Assembly: GCA_000151295.1 (NCBI GenBank)
Contig: GG745361.1
Span: 164,512-177,288, forward strand
From: Allomyces macrogynus ATCC 38327
Lineage: Eukaryota; Blastocladiomycota; Blastocladiomycetes; Blastocladiales; Blastocladiaceae
DNA length: 12,777 nucleotides
Direction: 5' to 3'
The first letter of the stretch is position 1, and each line of letters opens with the position of its first letter. The notes under the pieces are model-generated. The model searched no databases, was not told where the DNA came from, and saw nothing but the letters and a program-made list of their open reading frames with translations. Positions 1 through 8,311 of this stretch are shown here, piece after piece. The translations under genes were made by a program, and so were the position numbers.

Positions 1-118
1 GGAGGTCATGGCTCGTGGTGTACGGCAAGAGTGCTGCGCCGACGTGGAAAAGTGTCGCTAGTCGAGAGTGGAACAAGGGAGCACGAACACGATAGAGAGA
101 CGGGTCGTTGTTCTCCTT

Positions 119-124
119 TATAAA
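119..124 (+). promoter_or_regulatory. Possible TATA box (TATAAA)
   Basis: TATAAA sits in the context ctttataaatgg, in one of the few AT-rich spots of the upstream region. If used, transcription would start near 150, leaving a leader of about 700 bases before the channel ATG at 871. That is long, so this may be chance. The only evidence is the motif. Confidence 0.2.
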
Positions 125-816
125 TGGACTGGCCTCTGTGGGACTGATGCCTGGTCGCGAGAGCTGATACGGAAACGCTCCAAGCTCGATGTAGCGCGCT
201 CTATGATGCAAAGGAGGAGGCGGTTTGCGAGAAGACGGTATTTGGGGCAACGGAATGAAATTACTGTCAAAGAGCCGCCACCATCAGCACACTTACCTGA
301 TCAAAGGAGCGGGTCACGAACTGCCACGGACTTGCCACACCGGCTCAACCAAACCGACGCCCGGCATGATCCTGTCGCCGCATATCCGGCGAGCCCGGCG
401 CGGGCCGGCCGCGACACGGCCGACGCCGAGGAGCCGGGAAGAGGGGCCGTGAGAGCCGGTGGGGAGTACGGGCGGGCCGAAGCGAGACCAGACGATTGAT
501 CAGGCCGAGATCAATCGCGACGCGTGCTGACGCGTGCGTGCCATCCTGGTTGTCTGCCGCCGAGGCGTTAACTGCGGCGGAAGCTCCAAAATAGACCTGA
601 TCGCCCAGGGACGCGGCGCATGAGTGCACCACGTCTAACGGCAGGCTGGTGGTGGCTGGTGCGTCGGCTGAGCCAACGTTTGTGCTGCCAACGGAAGCTG
701 GCTGGCCGGCGCTCGCAACCTGCGCGCGTCGCACTCGCGTCCTCTGCGCAGCACTGACGAGCGCACAATCTTCCTCCACTTCACTCCCAACCAGCCCGCC
801 CAACCTTCAACAACAG

Positions 817-850
817 CGAACCAGCTACAACAACGACAACAACAACGACT
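817..850 (+). repeat. CAA-rich low-complexity tract in the probable 5' leader
   Basis: This imperfect CAA/CGA run contains several CAACAAC units. It ends about 20 bases before the preferred channel start at 871. Read as protein it would give an Asn/Asp-rich stretch in the longer (649) start model. A-rich, unstructured sequence before the ATG fits an untranslated leader better. Confidence 0.5.
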
Positions 851-870
851 GCCTCAAGAGTAACCCGCGC

Positions 871-3800
871 ATGTCTGGAGTTGCAGGATCTCTCGCTGCG
901 TCGCCGTACCTGACCCCGGCCGCCCAAATCCTCAACCCGCGCAGGCTCTACAATTCAACGCTCAAGAGCTCGTCAGCAGCAAGGATGCCCGGCGCCAGCA
1001 GCTCCAGCACCGCGCGCGGCGCGCGCACGACGGGCCAGAGCGTCTATGGCACGCGCGGTCCGCGTGGTCGTTTGGCCAACCTGAAGGAGGCCGCCGTGCC
1101 CACTGCACCGACGCTCGTCCCGATTACCGTCGAGGACGAAATGGAGGCATTTACGGGCAAGGCCATGCCGCAGACGTTCCAAGCGCGTGGAGGCACGCAC
1201 GGTCCACCCCAAGAACCGCTCGTGCCAACGCTCCGCCAGCGCTGGGCGTTCTATCTCGATACCTCACATGCCGGCCGCTGGCTCGACCTGATTGATGCGG
1301 TCCTGTCGCTGCTCCAGTGCGCGCTCTACGTCTGGAACTCGACCTACGTTGCGCCGCCGCTGCCCGGGTTTGGGTCCCTGGACGTGGACAAGTCGCCCAT
1401 GCCCGAGCCCAATTTCGTCGACAACTTCCTCACGTCGGCGCTCATGTATGCGCCCGAGGTCGACAATGAGTCGGTCAATGTGACTATGGGCATCGGGTGG
1501 CCGGGCCACCGCCGCAAGAACGCAATCCCGCTGCCTGGGCTCAACCGTCACCTCGAAGTGACGCTGGCTGTGGCCATGCTGCTCGTCTGGCTTGTGCGCC
1601 TGTTTGTTGCCTCGTCGCGCACGCAGTTTATGACTCGCGTCTACACGTTGCTCACGCTCATCTCGACATTGCCCGTCTTTGTCGCGTTTGCCATGGCGCA
1701 GACGGACCCGGACACCTGGCAGTCGTACATGAGTGCTGGCGGGATCGTCTACATTCTGCCGTTCCGCTGGGCGCGGCTGCACGAAACAATTGGGCTCGTC
1801 TTTACGCCCGTCAAGGACCCGCTTATCCGCACCTCGCCGATTTCGCGCAAAGTCATCAACGTCACGTCGGCAATTGTGCTCACGCTCTTGACGGTCACGG
1901 CGTTCATTCACATTACGCTCTACCGCATGGCCGATGCTACGGCGCCCTCGCCAACGTTTTTCGATGTGTTCTACTTTGTACGCTGCTTTTCCTCGCTCCT
2001 TGTTACGACATAATGCTTCCCGACAATGCTGACCACCTTGTCCACCCTGTGAGACGGTCATGTCGTCGACGTCGGGCCTGCAAAATGCGTAGTGTCACTG
2101 CTGACTCGTGGTTCACGCGAGCGCTGTTGCTCTACATCATGATTGCTGGTACGCTTGTGCTCTTAATTTCCTCTCTTCACCGCTTTAGACTCACGCATTT
2201 GCAACTCAACAGGTGCCTTTTACATTCCGACGCACCTAAGCGAGCTGCTGACCATGGTGCGCGAGCGCAGCAAGTTCACGAAGCCCTACAAGGCCCCTCG
2301 GTCCGAGTCGCACGTGCTAGTGACAGGAAAATTTGACGTAACCTCGGTGCTCGAATTTTTGCGCGAGTTCTACTGCCCGGACCACGGCCTCTCCACCATG
2401 ACGACGCGCGTCGTGATGCTGAGCCCGCACGAGCCGTCCGAGGCGCTGGTTTCGGTCCTGCAGGACCCAGCCTACGAGGCGCGCGTCAAGTACGTCAAGG
2501 GGTCGTCAACGTCGTTCCGGTCGCTCGGGCAAGTGGATGCCAAGAACGCGCGCGCCGCGTTCATCTTGACGTCGCGCACGTCCGAGGCCGAGGACGCCAT
2601 GGCCGAGGACGCCGAGTCGGTGATGCGCGCGCTCGCTATCAAGAAGTACAACCCTGCATTGCCCGTCTTTGTCGAGTCGATCTTGCCGGAAAACCACCCG
2701 CAGTTCCATTTCTTGACCGACCAGATTCTGTGCATCGAGGAGCTCACGATGGGCATTCTCGCGCAGGCTGTGCGCGTGCCCGGGTTCTCGACGCTCGTCT
2801 CGCTCTTGTCGTCGTCGATGACCGAGGCCGCACGCGTGCAGCTCGTGGAAATGGCCGACCAGCAGGGTGCCGGTTTCTTGAAGCCGTACGTCCGTGGTGC
2901 GTCGCAGGAAATCTACCCGATCGTGTTCCCGCCGGCCCTGGTCGGCAAGACGTTCAAGGAGGCTGCGCGCGTCATCTACGAGCACTTTGACGCGTGCTTG
3001 ATCGGTATCGGCGTCACTGTCGACCGCGACAACTTGCCGCCGTCGGAGCGGTTCCACTTGGTGCTCAACCCGGCTGACTATGTGCTGACGGGCGTCGAGA
3101 CCGGGTTTGTCATTTCGACCGAGGTCGAAGTCGCGATGCGTATCCAGGCCTACACGGAAGCGTCTGAGGTGCTGTTGTCATCGTCTTCCTCGTCCTCGTC
3201 CTCGTCGCGCGGCGCCGAAAGCGACGACGAGACGGCGGCCGCGGAGCGCCCGCTTCTGTGCGACGCCGTTCAAGTCCAGATTGGCGAGCCCTCGTCCTCT
3301 GCTGCTGCTGCCACTTCGTCATCGTCCGACACCGAGCCGGCCCCGTCAGCGACCACCAAGCCCAGCACGACCGCGACCGCGAGCGACAACGAGGACAATG
3401 ACATGACTGGCGCCGACCAAGCGATGCTGCCCTCGCTGGGCCAGTACCGCAGCAAGCCATTGATCTCCGAGGACCACTCTGCCGACGCGTCGCTGGCTCC
3501 GCTCGACGCGGCCATCTACGACCATATTGTTCTGTGCGACTCGTCGCGCGACGCCGGGTTCCCCGTGAACCTCGACTTGTTCCTCGAGCCCTTGCGTGGC
3601 CGGCTGATTGCGAAGCCCGTGCCCGTCGTGATCCTGTCGCCCAACGCGCCGCCCGAGAATTGGGTCAACCGGTTTGAAGGTGTCTACTATGTTGCGGGCA
3701 ACCCGCTGCGGCGGTCGGATCTGCTGCGTGCGGGCGTGGCGCGCGCGCGCAAGCTCGTCATCATGTGCTCGGGCAAGTCGCAGTCGCGGGTTGCGGATGC

Positions 3801-4525
3801 CGGATCGATTTTGACAGCGCTGAATGCCGAGAGCGCCGAGGAGCGGGGCCTGTTTCTCGTCGTCGAGTTTTGCTTCAAGGAGAACTTCAAGTACATTGGC
3901 GAGACGCAGGTGCTCGATCGCGTGCGCGATGACCAGGGTACAGTTTATTTGTCGCGGAGTCTCATTCTGTCTCGATGTTTTTTTCCCCCACTGACCACCA
4001 TCTCGCGATCTCCTGTCTACAGCCGAATCGATCCTGCGCCCGTCATTCATGGCCGGCCACGTCTTCTCGTCGTCCCTGCTCGATGGCCTGCTCGCGCAAT
4101 CCTACTACTCGCCGCACGTCCTGTCGGTGATCAAGCGGCTCATCTTCACAAACCGCACGTCGCTCGTCGAGAAACTCATGACGCGCGGCACTTGGGCAAC
4201 GTCGTCGACGCCCGATCTGCGCGCCAAGGGCAAGCGCAAAATGACCGCGGCCACTGCGGCTGTGCCCGACACGGACGTGTCCCCACTGCCGGTGCAGTCG
4301 ACGTGCGTGCATGAACTCGAGATCCCCGCGCATCTCGCGGGCAAGTCGTACCGCGAGCTGTTTGTGCATTTGGCCGAGCAGGGTGTCGTCCCGCTCGCGC
4401 TCTATCGGCACGTCGTGCATCCGGTCGACCAGCGGCCGTTCTGCATGACGATTATCAACCCGCGGCCGATTGTGACGCTGCGCGCGAGCGATTCGGTGAT
4501 TGTGTTGACCAAGGAGCGCATGTAA
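871..4525 (+). CDS. BK/Slo-like six-TM channel with two RCK domains, four exons; filter region disrupted
   Basis: Exons 871-1977, 2054-2148, 2213-3937 and 4023-4525 join by GT-AG introns of 76, 64 and 85 bases, giving about 1135 residues, a normal BK length. Membrane segments S1-S5 lie near residues 140-160, 228-248, 257-276, 292-311 and 328-351. The S5 motif TAFIHI matches TAGFIHL of animal BK. The pore begins FFDVFYF / TVMSST and S6 reads LLLYIMIAGAFYIP. RCK1 (about 425-700) has AEDAESVMRALAIKKYNP, close to the BK sequence. A Ser/Thr/Glu-rich linker follows, then RCK2 (about 823-1135) with SFMAGHVFSSSLLDGLL. The family conducts K+ across the plasma membrane and is gated by voltage and cytosolic Ca2+ through the RCK ring. 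Oddities: no frame gives TVGYGD at 2072-2093, where 22 bases replace the expected 15 and shift the frame, and no Asp-rich calcium bowl is present. Start 871 was chosen because the preceding bases look like a leader; 649 is the alternative. Family is sure, function is not. Confidence 0.88.
2072..2093 (+). other. Disrupted selectivity-filter segment of the channel
   Basis: Upstream, in frame from 2054, the sequence reads TVMSST. Downstream, in another frame from 2094, it reads VTADSWFTRALLL, the filter exit and S6. Between them five codons (V-G-Y-G-D) are expected but 22 bases are present. The upstream frame runs TSGLQNA and then a stop at 2090. Bases 2071-2092 start with GT and end with AG, and removing exactly those 22 restores the frame, but the product would lack GYGD, and 22 bases is far below the other introns here. 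Confidence 0.7.
3176..3208 (+). repeat. TCN (serine) microsatellite in the RCK1-RCK2 linker
   Basis: A run of TCG/TCC/TCT/TCA codons encodes about ten consecutive serines just after RCK1. A second Ala/Ser-rich stretch lies near 3292-3330. Together with the following acidic, Thr-rich residues it forms a disordered linker that varies in length among BK-type channels. Confidence 0.75.
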
Positions 4526-5184
4526 GAGGGTGTCGAAGAGGGGGCGGTTTTGACTTTAAGTTTTGTGGTAACGATGGCCTGTTTGTCATGACAAGTTGTG
4601 ATTTTGGCACGTTTTTGAACCCGACCATTTGGGCCGTCCTCGTTCGTTTTGGTGGATAAAGCTCCCAAGCGTCAGCAAGTGTCAGCGACGCTTGTCACAA
4701 ACAACATCCCTTCACATCACGTCAGAATTTCGTCGTGCATTTGCAATTCAAACTCACCACGCTCAACGTGCGCGCCAGCTCGGCCACACCTCATTAGAAT
4801 TGGTGGTTCCATCCTCGAATTTCCTTAGTTCTGATATGCACGAACCTGAAGAAATGGATGCAGCCAGAGCGTTATGGAGCAAGCCAAGTTGTTACATGAT
4901 CTGAGCGCTCCAAGCTGGCACTCCCCGATGAGAATGCACAAGGATAAACGAGTGCGAGAACAGGAACAAAAAAGGCCATGACTATCCGTTCGAAAGGCGT
5001 CCCAAACGATCTTAGGCATGCCATCAGAATGGATGTTATTGCAGTTCCCACAGTCACATTTTGGTATGTATTCATGATTGAACAACCGCAACGTCGACCA
5101 CCAAAAACCGCATCACAGACGGTCACAATCGCTCCAAAAGACCGAAAAAGCGTCGTCTTCATGCGATACATATTAACTTGGGCA
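4526..5184. other. Spacer between the channel gene and SWEET-1; no gene recognised
   Basis: The channel (plus) and SWEET-1 (minus) converge here, so the stretch should hold both 3' untranslated regions. It is clearly more AT-rich than the channel exons. A minus-strand frame at 4872-5201 would give a somewhat hydrophobic 109-residue peptide, but it overlaps the SWEET-1 end and resembles nothing I know. I see no clear resemblance to the corresponding stretch beyond SWEET-2 (6766-7224). Confidence 0.4.
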
Positions 5185-6049
5185 TTACCGCGAGCGCACA
5201 TCCAAGCGCTGGCACTGCATGATCAGGTAGACCTGCGCGCCAGCCAGGGCAGTGCTGAGTGCATGGTACCAGAACACGGAACTGATATGGCAGAGCCCGA
5301 ACATGGCCCAGAGCAATGCGGCCAGCAGCGCCATGCAAGAATGCGTGAGCGACATGCCAGCTGTGTTCCGCGTCGCAAGTACTTGATCCTACATATGAGC
5401 CAATACTTAAGTATCAGGGACCGTGGTGCGTGTGTTTTTGAAGAGATGGTATGCACCAGAAGCACCAGCGGCGACCCAAACATGACGACCGAGCGAATGG
5501 TTGGCAAATCGGGCAACAATTTTGCGAAGCTTTCACTTGGTGGGCCAAGTTGCGCCACGGAGGAAGAGCACTGAAAACGACCAACCATAGCAGTTGCCAC
5601 GTCACACGCCGCTGTGAATGGGCATTAGTGTCAGCGCTGCAGGGTCGCCCACAGGCAGTCGTTGCAGGAACATGCCATACTCTGTTGTTCGCGTACTTGA
5701 AAAAGACGACGGCATAAGTCTGACCCAGCACGACGCCCATTGCCCCAACAGCTGTCATGAGTGTGTAATCGTTCAAGAGCCCGTACTTTACCCACAGCGC
5801 GCAAGCAACAATGGTGGCGACGAAAGGGAACGCGGACGCCACGCCCGTCGATCTGGCAGCGGCATACTTGCGGACTGTGACACTAAAGCAAAGCAGCAGG
5901 AATCGCAAGCTGGATGAGCCATGAACGTGATCTCCCAGTATGCATCATGAAATGGAAAACACAGCCGATACAGACAGTGGCACGAGAAGGTACACAATGG
6001 TACAACCAGTTGCAGCAAACCCAAGTGCGATGTCGGTGATGGTGGGCAT
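5185..6049 (-). CDS. SWEET (MtN3/saliva) sugar transporter, copy 1, four exons, one frameshift in exon 3
   Basis: Exons, in minus order: 6049-5976, 5882-5681, 5611-5457 and 5388-5185. Introns are 93, 69 and 68 bases. The product would be about 211 residues, normal for this family. SWEETs are seven-helix uniporters that move sugars down their gradient through two three-helix MtN3 repeats. Repeat 1 shows LGFAATGCTIVYLLVPLVTV, then ARSTG, FPFVATIVACALWVKYGLL and VVLGQTYAVVFFKYANNR. Repeat 2 shows VVMFGSPLVLL, then TAGMSLTHSCMALLAALLW. Exon 3 is 155 bases; its ends both need phase 0, and the matching stretch of copy 2 is seven bases longer, so there is a net one-base frameshift between about 5505 and 5590. 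The 5' splice site of intron 1 is GTCTGT where copy 2 has GTACGA. It could be a young pseudogene or a working gene with an assembly error. It faces away from PP-loop-1. Confidence 0.72.
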
Positions 6050-6261
6050 AATGGCGTGAACAGCGACTTGGCGACGCGCCTTGCGATGTGGATGAGCGCG
6101 GCGAGCAAAGAGAGGGAGTGGCGAAGAATTTTCGCGGGTCACGAGAACTCATGCTTCATATGACGTGGACATGATCATATTTTGCAGTACTGTCGTTGAC
6201 GGCGGCCAAAATTGCACACTCATCGCTTGGACATCAGCTTGGTGTACATGCCTTCCGCATC
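6050..6261. promoter_or_regulatory. Shared divergent promoter region, copy 1
   Basis: The starts of SWEET-1 (6049, minus) and PP-loop-1 (6262, plus) are only 212 bases apart, so both would be driven from here. ACGAGAAC at 6141 and TGACGTGGACA at 6161-6171 recur at the same 20-base offset in the copy 2 region (8184 and 8204). Much of the rest has diverged between copies. TGACGTGG resembles a bZIP (CRE-type) core, but no binding is shown. Confidence 0.5.
6161..6171. promoter_or_regulatory. Repeated motif TGACGTGGACA, copy 1
   Basis: These eleven bases are identical to 8204-8214 in the second promoter region. The TGACGT core is of the kind bound by bZIP factors of the CREB/ATF type. It survives where much neighbouring sequence has drifted, which could mean selection or simply a recent duplication. 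Confidence 0.35.
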
Positions 6262-6683
6262 ATGTCCACCAACTCTCCAACCACCACGATCAGCGAATCC
6301 CGACTGGCCGACCTGCGCGCAAAACTCATCACCGCCATCCAATCTGGCCGCCCTGTCAATGCAACTGTTCTCAGCAGTGGTCTTGACATGAGCATTCTCG
6401 CCAGTCCATGCCACGACTGACCAACCACATCTCTGCCACTAAAGAAATCACTGACTGGCTGCGGCTGCTCAGTGTAGAGGTGGGTAAGGACCTGGCTGGG
6501 CTCAAGCACGCATGACAGTACTCATGTCACCAGATGCAACCAATGCACCATGTGACAGCCATTGCCAATAAACTCGGGCTTGAACATATCGTGATTCGCT
6601 ATGATTCGCCGCTTAAGCTGACTGGCGTCGAGAAGGAGGTGTTGGAATTTGCAGTCAAGACGCTGTGCACGTTTGATCGCCCA
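6262..6683 (+). pseudogene. PP-loop-1: truncated, decayed copy of the asparagine-synthase-domain gene
   Basis: The first two exons of PP-loop-2 (8312-8720) are recognisable here as 6262-6403 and 6478 to about 6683, with a 74-base intron at 6404-6477. The peptide begins MSTNSPTTTISESRLADLRA like copy 2. Lesions: the ATP-binding loop SGGLDTS has become SSGLDMS by two transitions; exon 2 carries a small deletion and a premature TGA near 6513; the next homologous bases run in other frames; and exons 3-8 are absent. Homology ends within a few bases of the exon 2 end of copy 2, where a piece of the channel gene takes over. Across the stretch matching 8567-8602 all eight CpG sites of copy 2 are TpG or CpA here. 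It is certainly not a functional enzyme gene; a transcript remains possible. Confidence 0.88.
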
Positions 6684-6756
6684 CAGCAAGGATGCCCAGC
6701 GCCAGCAGCTCCAGCACCATGTGTGGCGCATGCACGATGGGCCAGAGTGTCTGTGG
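6684..6756 (+). repeat. Duplicated fragment of channel exon 1 (source 977-1049)
   Basis: These 73 bases align without gaps to 977-1049 of the channel gene, with 63 identical positions by my count. Nine of the ten differences change a CpG of the channel gene to TpG or CpA. A weaker match may run about ten bases further. The fragment directly follows the broken PP-loop-1 exon 2 in the same orientation and corresponds to channel residues of about 36-60, in the low-complexity N-terminal part. Confidence 0.9.
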
Positions 6757-7224
6757 ACACGCAGGGCATATGCCATCCTAGTCTATAATGCGCAAGCTGC
6801 AACAATGGTTGCCATGAAGGGGAATGCGTATCAATCCGCCAGCAGAATTTTCAAGGATAGCACAACAAGACACAAAATGTGGCCATGTCAGGGATAGCCA
6901 ATGAATTTTAGCTTGCCTCAGAAGAATATCTCTTCTCATCCACACAATGACAGCAGAAAAGTAGGCAATAGGAACTAATCAATGCATGAAGAGTGCATCA
7001 GCAAGTTGGCATAACAACAATGTGGGCGTGTGACAACTGGCAAGGATGGATGACACTTATAACCTGCTGCCAATATAGAGGCAATGCAGCCGTGCACTCT
7101 GAACGGCCAGCCGATAGGCACATGTCGTGCGCTCTCATGCACAAAGGTTGTGGTCTCCTAAACAATGCAATCAATGTTGACTGGCTGCATGTAATTTAAA
7201 TTGGCTGCTCCCTTGTGTGCATGC
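6757..7224. other. AT-rich spacer with few CpG; no gene recognised
   Basis: No frame here gives a recognisable protein. The sequence is rich in TG and CA dinucleotides and has very few CpG, unlike the flanking genes, which suggests old sequence that has lost CpG by mutation. I could not tell what it derives from. It ends at the decayed tail of SWEET-2. Confidence 0.45.
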
Positions 7225-8083
7225 ACTGGGTCCGGACAATGTAATAATTTGCCAACCAGCCAAGACTGCACTAGCCAAATTGAAGTGGGCCACAATGATG
7301 CTGTGGCGACTGAATCCATTCATGGTCCAGAGGACAGCAGCAAGCAAGGCGATGCACGATTGCAAGAGCAACATACTGTCCATGTTGCACAATGCAAGCA
7401 TGTTTTTCTAAAGTTGGGTCATTCATGTCAGATGCGGCGTCCAAACGAACGTTACTCGTTTCCAAATGGTGGAATATGGTTGGTATTAGGTACATGAGGG
7501 TGACCCAAACATGATGATGGACGCCATGTTGGCAAGAAAGAAGTCAAGATCCATGTGTTCATGGCTAAAGGGGTACTGCGTGCGCGTGTACAAGAGAATG
7601 GCAATGACAAGGAGCGTGGCATACAGTAGCTGATGCGCACATTCTGCTGTGTGCGTCAACCCATGGTTCTGTCAGGCCATCTGTTTGCATGCTGGGCATC
7701 ACGGTAAGGTCGAGGTGCGCTGTACTCTGTTGTCCGTGTACTTGTAAAAGCCAATGACGTTGACCTGGCCCAGCACAACACCCATGGTGCTGACCAAGGT
7801 CACCACTGGATTGCAGGTTATAATGCTGTATTTGGTCCCACAGTGTGCACGTGACAATCATGGCGATGGAGGGGAAGGGGAAGCGGCGCCCGTCGATCTC
7901 CATGACTTATACTCGCGGACAAATCGGCTACAGTGTGTAATAACGAATGGTTCCGCCCGTGTAAGTTCGCAGCCAGAAGCACCAAGAGGAGGCCATTGCC
8001 AAGTCGTACAGTGGTGGATGAAGGTACGTGATGGGACAAGCAGTTGCGGCATAGCCAAGCGCGATTTCTGTGCCGCTGGGCAT
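7225..8083 (-). pseudogene. SWEET (MtN3/saliva) transporter, copy 2, multiply frameshifted
   Basis: Four exons match SWEET-1 in order: 8083-8010, 7927-7726, 7646-7494 and 7407 to about 7225. Introns of 82, 79 and about 85 bases lie at the same places. Exon 1 starts MPSGTEIALGYAATA and has exactly the 74 bases of copy 1. Exon 2 reads REYKSWRSTGAAS, then loses one base and hits a stop. Its later part still shows VVTLVSTMGVVLGQ and FYKYTDNR in other frames. Exon 3 keeps QLLYATLLVIAILLYTRT through IIMFGSP in a frame one base off from the exon start, and is shortened before the splice site. Exon 4 keeps LLQSCIALLAAVLWTMNGF, but the end has drifted and the stop of copy 1 is not conserved. At least three separate frameshifts make it a pseudogene. 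The lower boundary is approximate. Confidence 0.85.
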
Positions 8084-8311
8084 GGTGGCGGCGGGAGGAG
8101 TGCAATGACGGCGACCAGCAGCTCACGATATTGCGGCGTTTTCCGGTCGAGTTGGCCTGGGTGTGGCAAAAGGCTTTGAAGTGACGAGAACGCGTGTGTC
8201 AATTGACGTGGACAACATCGCACGCTCGCTGCTGACAACTGTCCCTGTTTGTGAGGCCATCCCTGTTTGCCATTTCTCTGCCCACATTGCGCATCAAACT
8301 TGGGTCCCAGC
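8084..8311. promoter_or_regulatory. Shared divergent promoter region, copy 2
   Basis: These 228 bases separate the starts of SWEET-2 (8083, minus) and PP-loop-2 (8312, plus). ACGAGAAC at 8184 and TGACGTGGACA at 8204 match the copy 1 promoter at the same relative spacing. Part of the rest contains a short repeated phrase, tccctgttt, near 8241 and 8262. No TATA box is evident. Confidence 0.5.
8204..8214. promoter_or_regulatory. Repeated motif TGACGTGGACA, copy 2
   Basis: Identical to 6161-6171 and placed about 98 bases before the PP-loop-2 ATG (copy 1: about 91 bases). This is the copy that could still regulate a nearly intact gene. Confidence 0.35.

Larger units (their letters stand above)
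1..870. other. Upstream region and probable 5' leader of the channel gene; no gene recognised
   Basis: I recognise no protein here. Open frames exist on both strands (for example 68-499 plus and 345-803 minus), but their translations are Arg/Ala/Pro-rich and resemble nothing I know, as expected of GC-rich DNA with few stop codons. The last part, about 765-870, is rich in CA and CAA and poor in G, which is typical of a transcribed leader in GC-rich fungi. The channel frame stays open back to an ATG at 649, so a longer N-terminus cannot be excluded. A short direct repeat, gacgcgtgct followed by gacgcgtgcg, lies at about 519-538. Confidence 0.5.
5185..6683. repeat. Duplicated divergent SWEET / PP-loop module, copy 1
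   Basis: This unit contains SWEET-1, the promoter region and the first two exons of the PP-loop gene. The same order, orientation, intron positions and promoter motif recur at 7225-8720, with PP-loop-2 continuing to 9880. The two units are direct repeats about 2.05 kb apart (PP-loop starts 6262 and 8312). The PP-loop exons remain much more similar than the SWEET exons. Confidence 0.85.

Noticed and set aside
345..803. Minus-strand 152-codon frame upstream of the channel
   Set aside because: The Ala/Arg/Pro-rich translation resembles no protein I know; its upper end overlaps the CA-rich leader.
649..870. Channel N-terminus extended to the ATG at 649
   Set aside because: The frame is open, but the sequence is CA-rich and leader-like, with no similarity to channel proteins. 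The ATG at 871 is preferred, without proof.
1978..2013. Unspliced reading of the channel through FYFVRCFSSLLVTT to a stop at 2011
   Set aside because: The segment starts GTACGC and has a CTGAC branch point before AG at 2052-2053, like other introns here. Splicing brings the TVMSST pore sequence into place.
3938..4314. Channel frame continuing past 3937 to 4314 without splicing
   Set aside because: The read-through translation is unlike RCK2. Splicing 3938-4022 restores AESILRPSFMAGHVF and the known RCK2 pattern to 4525.
4978..5574. Plus-strand 198-codon frame across SWEET-1
   Set aside because: It lies antisense to SWEET-1 exons 3-4 and shows no recognisable domain, whereas the minus strand gives clear MtN3 repeats.
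6770..6780. Eleven bases, atgccatccta, shared with 10949-10959
   Set aside because: Too short, and flanking bases do not align; chance is likely.
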